64,000 nt of DNA from Hygrophila difformis (lineage: Eukaryota > Streptophyta > Magnoliopsida > Lamiales > Acanthaceae), in contig JAOANR010000014.1 of the NCBI GenBank assembly GCA_030278955.1, positions 16,370,068 to 16,434,067 on the forward strand. Reading direction: 5' to 3'. The notes below the pieces were generated by a model, which ran no database searches, was not told where the DNA came from, and saw only the letters and a program-made list of their open reading frames with translations. A program made the position numbers and the translations under genes. Positions 56,656 through 64,000 of this stretch are shown in pieces. How positions within the stretch are numbered: position 1 is the first letter of the stretch; every line of letters begins with the position of its first letter.

Positions 56656-56998
56656 ATAGCAGTCACAAGGGAAAAAAAATGGACGTCACAACACCATGAA
56701 GACAAGTCTACATTTTTGCCTTTCTCTGTAGTGTTTTTTATACTTTTGCAAGAATTTCCTTCTTTTCTTTGCATTACTTTTACCTTCACTTTTCGAGTTT
56801 TACATTCATCGTAGATTTAGAATAACTTGGGATCACCATCTTCCCGCTTTTTCTAACAAGCACCTTTATGATAATTACGTGTTGCTCAGATCGAAAGTAA
56901 CGGTAGCATACACATCTGAATTACCAACGCAACCTCAAAAGTAAATTAAGGCAAATTACATCATACAACCCTTAATACAAAACCACGGTGTGTTTTTT
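56656..56998. other. Intergenic DNA next to BAHD gene 2
   Basis: No gene seen. CATCATACAACCCTTAATACAAAACCACG near 56960 matches the sequence just after the stop of BAHD gene 1 (near 2365), so the paralogous 3' flank starts here. The rest of the duplicated flank is missing. Confidence 0.5.
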
Positions 56999-59203
56999 TT
57001 ACAATGCTGAGGTGATGAACACTGCCCTCTCCCCATCCTTCATTGCATCCTCATCATTTTCTTTTTTTAGCAGCATTTCAAGCTCTGTAACAAACACTTT
57101 CATAGCATTCCCCGGCAGGCTGACTGAAACCACAATTCCCTTTTCTCCTTCCTTATTCGTAAATGGAATGTAAAAGGTAGCAAAGCCGGGGAAAGGGCCA
57201 ACCCCGCCCTTGGCCGGTCCGCCATATGCAGCCTTCCCCCAGCCAAAGTCCACATCCCCAAACCCAGCGTGGATCACATCGGAAACAAGGTACGTTCTCA
57301 CCACAGCCATATGAGGTCGTCCTTTGATCACCATGAGGTCCGCCACCGATTTCATGTACTCCTCCGTCACCTCCGACTTGGTCTTCCTCACCAGATCCAC
57401 CGCATAGCCAAGCGGACTTTTTGACAATTTCTTGGCAGAGGAGATCGCTACTGGGAAAGCAAAAGCATTGCCGTAGTATCTATTGGAAGAATTAACAAAA
57501 TTATATATAGGTTAAGGGTTTTTGTTAGCCTATGAAATAAATGAAACAAACAGTCCCTAAATTTTAAGATAAGAAGGTAATTGATATAATACCCTGCAGG
57601 GAGCGGCGGATTGAACCGTTGCCTAGCGTTGACGAGGCACATAATTCTAACCTCCTCATCGGGATCTGGAGAGATCGCAATTGTGCGGCAGCGCCATATG
57701 GAGGCGGTGATAATTTCGAAGGGGAAAAAAAACACCATTGGTCCCATAAGTTTCCCCAATTTCGATTTCAGTCCCATATTAATTTCATTAACACAATCAA
57801 TCCATTATATTTGCTAATTTTTGCATAATCCATCCCAAACCCCTTAATGACGCATTTCTGCTGACGTGGCACCGGATTAAGCAAACTTATGGGACCAATG
57901 GCGCCACAATTAGCAACTTATGGGACCAATGGCGCCACAATTAGCACACTTACGCGGCGCCACGTCAGCAGAAATGCGTCATTAAGGGGTTTGGGATGGA
58001 TTATGCAAAAATTAGCAAACATAATGGATTGATTGTGTTAATGAAATTAATATGGGACTGAAATCGAAATTGGGGAAACTTATGGGACCAATGGTGTTTT
58101 TTTTCCATTTCGAAGGTGGAAGAGTTGTGAAGGTGGGGAGGCAAGTGGCGGCGGAGGGCGGAGATTTCCTTAGGACCAAAGAAGAACGTGCGATGGACCA
58201 TATCATCAAATGAGAGATTTAAAGTCCCCTTAGGGTCAAGTACTTGGTCATATTCGGGGTGCATGCACGAGATGTGGGGCGGGTCACGTGCGTTCAAGAG
58301 GTCTCTTTGCCAAACGGGTGGGATGGATGGAATTTGGGCACCACGAGCTAGCTCGCCTACAGCGCTCATAAATAGAACTATGCCTGTGGCATCGCTCACG
58401 GCGTGGTTAAGGCGAAGCGCAAAGATGAAGCCACTGCATTTCAACCGTGTCACCTGTAAAAATATAGTCTTTTACTTATTAATTTTGACAAGAAAATAAA
58501 ATTGATGGTATATAATGTGTACTACAGAAAGGGTTCTCTAGAGTGTAGATTTATATACCAAAAGTGAAACGACAATTCAATTGGTAGAAAATGATACACA
58601 CTCAATTCCATCGAAAAATTTTTGAATACACAATGCAATACATTTATTTAATAATTAATATTTTAAAATATTTAGAAGTAAAAATTCCATAAAATATATT
58701 ATATCTAAAACTATATGAAAAAACGAATCTGAATGAGTAGTATGTTTTCATAATATTTAAGTACGTACCTGAATGAGCAAAAAAGGGCAATCAAGGACGC
58801 CGGTGGAACCGGGGACATCGTAAAGCAACTCCTCCAGGCAGGGGAACGGCGGGTGGAGGTGGTCGCCGAACTCTTCCACGGTCACATCTGCGTCGGCCTC
58901 AATGAACATGACACCCTCCTCATTGCAGTCCACCACCAGCTTCCGGCCGGCATGCTCCCTCAGCCGCCCGGCGAAGGGGTAGTAGAAAACCAGGGCCTGG
59001 GAGACTGCCCGACGGATGACCGCGACGGGGTCCTGTCCGGCCATGGAGGGATTCCTTCTGTAGAAGTGTATGGTCGGAATTTGAAAGCGGAGGCCCTCCT
59101 GGTCATCGATGTCCGAGAGAGGCTTCAATTCCCGGGGCGTGGGCTTGGCCGGCCGGATCAGCTCCGGCGTCCGCCTTCTGACGTGGAAGGTTAATGCTGC
59201 CAT
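56999..59203 (-). pseudogene. BAHD acyltransferase gene 2, exon 2 split by a MITE
   Basis: This is a close paralogue of gene 1. Exon 1 is 58769-59203, exon 2 is 57593-58453 including the insertion, and exon 3 is 56999-57479. The introns are at the same positions and phases. The catalytic motif is HAVSD and the structural motif DFGWG is present, followed by the full GPAKGGVGPFPGFATF segment that gene 1 lacks in part. A 384-bp Mutator-like MITE with a 10-bp duplication sits in exon 2 after SSTFE. Translation would enter MITE sequence and stop after about 295 residues, without DFGWG. Without the insertion, exon 2 would be 467 bp, exactly as in gene 1, and the frame shows no other lesion. An in-frame ATG lies 12 codons further upstream, but I take the start shared with gene 1. 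Confidence 0.9.
57723..58106. mobile_element. Mutator-like MITE in exon 2 of BAHD gene 2
   Basis: ATTTCGAAGG is duplicated exactly at 57713-57722 and 58107-58116; gene 1 has the single site ATTTCAAAGG at the same codons. The ends GGAAAAAAAACACCATTGG and CCAATGGTGTTTTTTTTCC are perfect inverted repeats, and the arms stay complementary for most of their length. It is the same family as 13848-14233. Confidence 0.9.
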
Positions 59204-59259
59204 TTTGTGTAAATGATTCCTTTGTAATTTGTGACACAACGGTGAACGGCGGAAGCTAT

Positions 59260-59269
59260 TTAATTTATA
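59260..59269 (-). promoter_or_regulatory. TATA box of BAHD gene 2
   Basis: TATAAATTAA on the minus strand about 60 bp upstream of the start codon, within promoter sequence shared with gene 1 (TATAAATTAAAT and the nearby GAGCCG[C/T]GCG on the plus strand). Confidence 0.45.
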
Positions 59270-59516
59270 GGACCCAAAAAGAGCCGCGCGAAGCGAATAT
59301 AAGGCAACACCGTACCACTTGATTCATATGAATAAAAATAATTTAATAATTAACTAAATGCTAGTATTCGGTAGCAGTATCGACTTGACTGCATGGTATT
59401 TGGCGTCAAACAATCACAATAAGGGGTAATTGGGTTGCAACAATTTGGCGTCATTATATTCTTTTCACTGGTTCGACTTAATTCTGGGTTTTGTTAAGTA
59501 ATATTATAAACAAATA

Positions 59517-59785
59517 CTCTCTCCATCCCAGTAAGTGTTTAGTTGTTGTTTGATTTTTTGACACTGTTCATTATTCAATTTTGACTCAATATTATTATAA
59601 GTATATATTTTTAAAAAAAATAGTCGAGTTCGGTCCTGTTAGATTCGTCTAATCGTATAGTTTTAGAATATATATTTTGTACTATATAATTTTTTGTTCT
59701 ATATATTTTGATATATTAATGATTAAAAAGTGGATTAGATTGTGTGCAGAAATAAAACAGGACATTTTAAGTGGGATAGAGGGAG
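59517..59785. mobile_element. Stowaway-like MITE, 269 bp
   Basis: The ends are CTCTCTCCATCCCA and TGGGATAGAGGGAG (right end with one offset), with TA at 59515-59516 and 59786-59787. The interior contains CTGTTAGATTCGTCTAATCG. Confidence 0.8.
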
Positions 59786-59788
59786 TAC

Positions 59789-59868
59789 TATTATTTTTGA
59801 GGGACAGCATTTCATTCCAACATGTAATTCAACATGCAGTTCATAAAAAGGGAGCCATTTTCTATTAA
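59789..59868 (-). mobile_element. LINE-like 3' end fragment
   Basis: The minus strand reads GGAATGAAATGCTGTCCCTC followed by AAAAAT, resembling the tail of plant LINE copies and of the retroposon at 32384-32568. It is short and its 5' border is arbitrary. Confidence 0.35.
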
Positions 59869-59869
59869 T

Positions 59870-60706
59870 CTATATTAGATTGTGGGTTGGGAACAAATAG
59901 TCTCATAACTTATATTTAATTTTATAATCGTCCAAAATTTAGTTGAATTTCTCATTTCTCAGTGAGTCCTACAACTAAATTAGTGACGACATATTCAGTC
60001 ATCCATCACACTAATAGCGATTGGTATGAAATGGAATTACCATTGGGTCTCATAAGTTATCTCTAATATTAACTTGGTCCATATACTTTAAGTGCCAATA
60101 TGAAGCATTATGTGTAAGTTTTGAATCAAATTGGCATATTGTATAAGTTATGGGACCAAATGGATATTGTATTTTGCACTAATTGTCAATAGTTTGGTGG
60201 ACCGAATTGGTTATCATTAAGTAATTAAGTTACTACATGTCCCATTGAGAAATTTAAATATATTTTGAACGATTTTGGAAGTAATGATAAGTTATCTCAT
60301 GGTGTGTTTGAAATATCTACAAATTTAAAAGCTCAAACATACATCTCAATATTGACCAGTACAATTATTAAATTAATTACTTAGGATTAGCGATTTCTAG
60401 TTTATTAAATTAATAATTAATATGTTAAATTAGGATTATCGACACTATTTAATATTGTAGAGAAAGTGTGTGTGGCGGGCGGAATAGTCCATTCATGTGG
60501 GTATAATATAAGTATGTTAATGGGTCTACGTCGTCTTAATTTAATATTTTAAAGTTGGCGTTATTAGGACAAGAATTTCTTCCATGACATACGTGCTTCT
60601 TTCCTTTGTAATGCAACTAACTCAACGTCGTCCAGCTTCGCTATTGCGCAATGTTATTTTTTCTAAGACCATCTCCAATGGTACCCTAAAACCCAAAATG
60701 TGGTGG
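59870..60706. other. Intergenic DNA, no gene recognised
   Basis: AT-rich, with no coding sequence recognised. AAGACCATCTCCAATGGTAC at 60664-60683 resembles the end of a common plant MITE type, which could be the target into which the solo LTR at 60712 inserted. Confidence 0.4.
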
Positions 60707-61248
60707 CATCTTGTAACACCCCGGTTTTGGTAACCCAGGCCGGGATGCCACCGCCACACCTCCCTAGCAAGACACGGTTTCTCCGAGCTCACTAAAGAGA
60801 TGCAAGGCTATGGTTTTTTTTCAGAATTTAAAATATTCAAACAGCCCATCCATATATAATTTAAAAATAATACATCAAAGTTGCAGCGGAAAAATAAATT
60901 GTGCAGCGGAAATAAAGTATAAGGGCCGACATGGCCAAAACACGGGTTAAACAGGCCCGTTCATGCAAATTCTAGTCTAACGCAAAATTTAAAATATAAT
61001 GTAATCCCCAAAAATTCCCAGTATGCATATGATGATGCATATTCTTCAACTCTGAAAGAAAAAGAGGATAAATGGTTTGGGTCAGCAAAAACGCGCTGAG
61101 TAAGTTAACACATAGCATGGGTTAGGGGTTTCAAAGCCTTTAGTTAAATTTAATAAAAAGATTTCTTGTAGGAAAATGATTTGCAAGGCATAAAGACTTA
61201 AAAACCTTAAATATTTTGTTCTCCCGTTACATAACCATTTCATCAATA

Positions 61249-61336
61249 TATCATTTAGCCGGTGATCCGGCGGCCGCAGCCAATTTCAAAAGTATCATTT
61301 AGCCGGTGATCCGGCGGCCTCAGCCAATTTCAAAAG
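61249..61336. repeat. 44-bp tandem duplication in the solo LTR
   Basis: TATCATTTAGCCGGTGATCC starts both copies (61249 and 61293), with one visible difference (GCCGCAGCC against GCCTCAGCC). Downstream, GGGGAATCTAACCCGCA recurs three times with a fourth diverged copy, between about 61450 and 61575. Confidence 0.8.
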
Positions 61337-62997
61337 TATCATTTCTCAAAATATTTTTCGTTTCTTTTATAGTTCACCATTCACCAGGGCTCTTGTGACC
61401 GCAATCCTCATAACCAATATTTCCGCAGGAAATCATACAATCGCCCTTGGGGAATCTAACCCGCAAGAACTCAATACATCCTGGGGAATCTAACCCGCAG
61501 GAATCAACATACAATCGCCCTTGGGGAATCTAACCCGCAAGAACTCAAATACATCATTGGGAATCAAACCCGCATGAATCATATTGATAACGTCAAACTT
61601 GGTCACAAGTCCCCAATGTTTCTAAAGAATTCTTTTACAGAAAATATTTTTATTTGGTGTAACGGGATTTTTCAAAAGTATAGATATATCGTAATTCAAC
61701 GTTTCGATCGTTGTTTAAAAGATTTCAAAATCTCTTTGATTTAAAAATCATTTGGCGTCACAGTTTGCGCCTTTTTGGTTTAAAAATCCATTTCTTAGGC
61801 GATTGATCTGAAATTTGTACAGCATCTCAAAAACATCCCAACGAACAACTTTCGTGTTTTAAGTTTTTCGGAAAAACGATGGGAAGCATGTCAAAAATCG
61901 AGTTTTCTACAGAATTAGTATGCTGTCAGGATTCAGGTTTGACAATGTTAAAAGATTTGACTTTTTATCATATCAAATGGACTCCAAAAATTCTGAAATT
62001 TTACAGAGACATACTAGACATGATTATATGCAACTTTTGTTTAGAACTCAAAGATTGGATCGGACTAGAAATGATAGAAATATACTCATCAAGTTCGGTT
62101 AAGAAAACTGTCAACCTTTGAAAATTCTTTAAAACGCAGAATATGTCCGATTCGATTTGGGGTATCAAAACTTGATGAAAATGCATGAAATTTTACAGAG
62201 GTATTCAAGACTCATAGATCTACAACTTTCATGTTCAACACCAATCCTAGATCGGTCTAGATCCAAGGTCAAAATAACCAACAAGTTTGAATAAAAATTC
62301 TGTCAAGGATTCTAAGATCCAGATTTGATACTCTTCGGTTTTGGGTCGGTTTCAGGTTTCAAAACAACATGAAAAATTATGAAATTTTTACAGTAGCTAT
62401 ATTAATGTCTTAGGAACACTTTTCATGTTTTGAGTTTTCTTGTTTGAGCAGCTTTAGGGGTTTGAAAAATTCATACGAAAACGCTGCGTTGAGGGTTTCT
62501 CTTGTTGATAGATTTTAGAGTTTCTAAATCTCTATGTTTGGTTGCATTTTAAGTCACCCAAAACCATAGTAAGGTTAACTTACAGTGGGGATGATGTTTA
62601 GGAGGTCACGGGGTCGTCCGGAATCCACGGGATGTCACGAACGAATCTCCTCCACCCGATTTATTCTTCCTTTGGCTCCGATTTGTGTTTGAATATGAAG
62701 ATTCGTAAGTTTAGGATAATGGTTATGATCTTAAAACAATAAGGAAACTTGATTTACATCTTACCAACAATCCAAAGCTTGCAATCCTTGATCTACACAC
62801 TTCCTTGGTCGGATTTGGTTGCCGGAAAGTCGCCGGAAGTTCGCCGGAAGTTCGCCGGAAAGTATTTTGGCTTTTGGGAGAGTTTTGGGAGTGAAGAGGG
62901 GATGGGAATGGCTGAAATGGGGGTGTTTGGGGTGTTATGGCCATTAAAGGGACAAGGAATCCCGGATTTGGAGGCCTAGGCCGACAATTAGGCGGCC

Positions 62998-63043
62998 GCT
63001 ACAGTAGTGCTACAGTAGTGCTACAGTAGTGCTACAGTAACTT
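62998..63043. repeat. 11-bp tandem repeat in the solo LTR
   Basis: GCTACAGTAGT-type units (CTACAGTAGTG) repeat about four times just before a run of T. Confidence 0.85.
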
Positions 63044-63675
63044 TTAATATTTTTTTTTTTTTTTTTTAAATATTAAGATTCCTTCTCTACAAAAATAAAA
63101 ATCATAATGTGGGAATTATCCATGATTGTTGGGACAATTCGATAAACTCGTTTCGAGTTGTTATCTTCCGATAAATAATAAATTCCGCTCTCTCGGAATT
63201 ATTTCGGTTTTAATAATTTAAATCCAATTCTTTATTTTTGGATTTAAATTTTCGATGGTGATTTCTCGGGTATTACAATCTACCCTCCTTAAAAATCAAC
63301 TTCGTCCCCGAAGTTGCGCGACTTATTGATCGATTGATTGATTGCGATTGTATCATTAAATTTCTTCCGACTTCACGGGTTCTTGGAATTAAAAATTCTT
63401 TTCCTTCATGAACTAAATTCCAAATTTTGTTACTCAATTCATGGAATGCCTTCGGGCTTCATTTCCCTCTTTTATTCCATTTTGAATTTAAATCTATCGG
63501 CGTTTCATATCCGAGCAATAATTTATTGTGATAAATTATTTTCTTCTTCTCGGATATATTTTGACATTGATCGGAATAAATTTTTATTCCTTTGGACTTT
63601 GATAAAAATCTGGGGTATTACACATCTTCTCTCTAACATTACCCTAAAACCAAACCTATTTTAAGTTTTTTTAGT

Positions 63676-63721
63676 TTTATGAATAGTAAATACTCAAATT
63701 TGAGTATTTACTATTCATAAA
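63676..63721. repeat. Perfect 46-bp palindrome
   Basis: The left half TTTATGAATAGTAAATACTC plus AAA is the exact reverse complement of the right half, with no spacer. It can form a cruciform or a hairpin in RNA. It lies just beyond the solo LTR, in what may be the centre of a MITE whose left end starts near 60664. Confidence 0.9.
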
Positions 63722-64000
63722 CCTATATCACTTTTTGCAATTAAATTAATTGCAATTTTATCCCTCCAATTGTTGCAAGTTGAATATTGATCTAATTTTG
63801 TATTATGCTTGATAATTTTATACTTTATATAATTTTTATTAAATTAATTTTATATTTGATTAGATTAGAAATTTTAAGGTTTCTTTATAAAATAAATTTT
63901 AAACAAAAAAATAACTAAATTTTTAAAGTTTTGGTACAATCTTAGCAATCACTAAAAAAATTACATTAGCATATGAAAATATAATTAAACATAACAAAAT

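Larger units (their letters stand above)
60712..63622 (+). mobile_element. Solo LTR, 2.9 kb, probably Ty3/gypsy
   Basis: It begins TGTAACACCCCGG and ends TGGGGTATTACA, so the tips are TG/CA with short inverted repeats. CATCT is duplicated at 60707-60711 and 63623-63627. There is no Gag or Pol coding sequence. The CTACCCTCCTTAAAAATC and CTTCGTCCCCGAAGTT segments near 63282-63316 are of the type I associate with large gypsy (Tekay/Del-like) LTRs; that lineage is an inference. A second internal TATTACA lies near 63271. A few open frames of up to about 108 codons inside it show no known similarity. Confidence 0.7.

Noticed and set aside
61249..61580. CRISPR-like array suggested by repeated words in the solo LTR
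   Set aside because: This is eukaryotic DNA; there are two 44-bp units and a few irregular repeats of a different word, with no uniform spacers.

Overview
This window is plant nuclear DNA, most likely from a eudicot; I cannot name the species. It shows intron-containing BAHD acyltransferase genes, Ty1/copia and Ty3/gypsy LTR retrotransposons (one with the Athila-type primer site), Stowaway MITEs starting CTCCCTCCGT, Mutator-like and hAT-like MITEs, a tRNA-derived SINE and a Cassandra-like 5S-derived solo LTR. There is no bacterial or organellar gene content. About nine tenths of the window is transposable elements, many nested.

Layout. (1) 0.4-5.3 kb: BAHD acyltransferase gene 1 (minus strand, three exons, apparently intact) and its 3' flank; its long first intron holds three MITEs. 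(2) 5.3-7.9 kb: intergenic MITEs and SINE. (3) 7965-13691: copia element E1 (minus) with full LTRs, an intact gag and a pol with one frameshift. (4) 13.8-16.9 kb: MITE cluster. (5) 16956-21227: copia element E2 (plus) with near-identical LTRs, a multiply broken pol and no gag at all. (6) 21.2-23.4 kb: MITEs, a SINE and a TRIM remnant. (7) 23453-29152: copia element E3 (minus) with intact gag and broken pol. (8) 29.3-36.2 kb: MITEs, a second copy of the BAHD 3' flank without its gene, a SINE split by a Cassandra-like solo LTR, and a GGTTACCA-rich region. (9) 36.2-56.7 kb: a nest in which a foldback element is split by gypsy element E4 (gag only), E4 gag is split by an Athila-type array E5 (LTR-internal-LTR-internal-LTR), and the first E5 LTR carries a Stowaway MITE. 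(10) 57.0-59.2 kb: BAHD gene 2, same orientation, with exon 2 split by a Mutator-like MITE. (11) 59.5-64 kb: MITE, LINE 3' end, a 2.9 kb solo LTR and a perfect 46-bp palindrome.

How it fits together. The window is a small BAHD acyltransferase cluster (two recognisable genes plus a flank-only remnant) broken apart by repeated insertions. The paralogous stretches act as empty sites for one another, so several insertions can be bounded to the base with their target duplications.

The observation I rate most interesting concerns copia elements E1-E3. In E1 and E3, gag and pol are in different frames and separated by 155-172 nt of non-coding DNA. Donor-like GAG|GTA motifs lie in the leader and AG motifs lie just before the pol ATG. 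The young element E2 has leader joined to pol with gag missing, as if it were a reverse-transcribed copy of a gag-spliced RNA. All three share a primer-binding site that fits the anticodon arm of tRNA-Ile rather than a tRNA 3' end.
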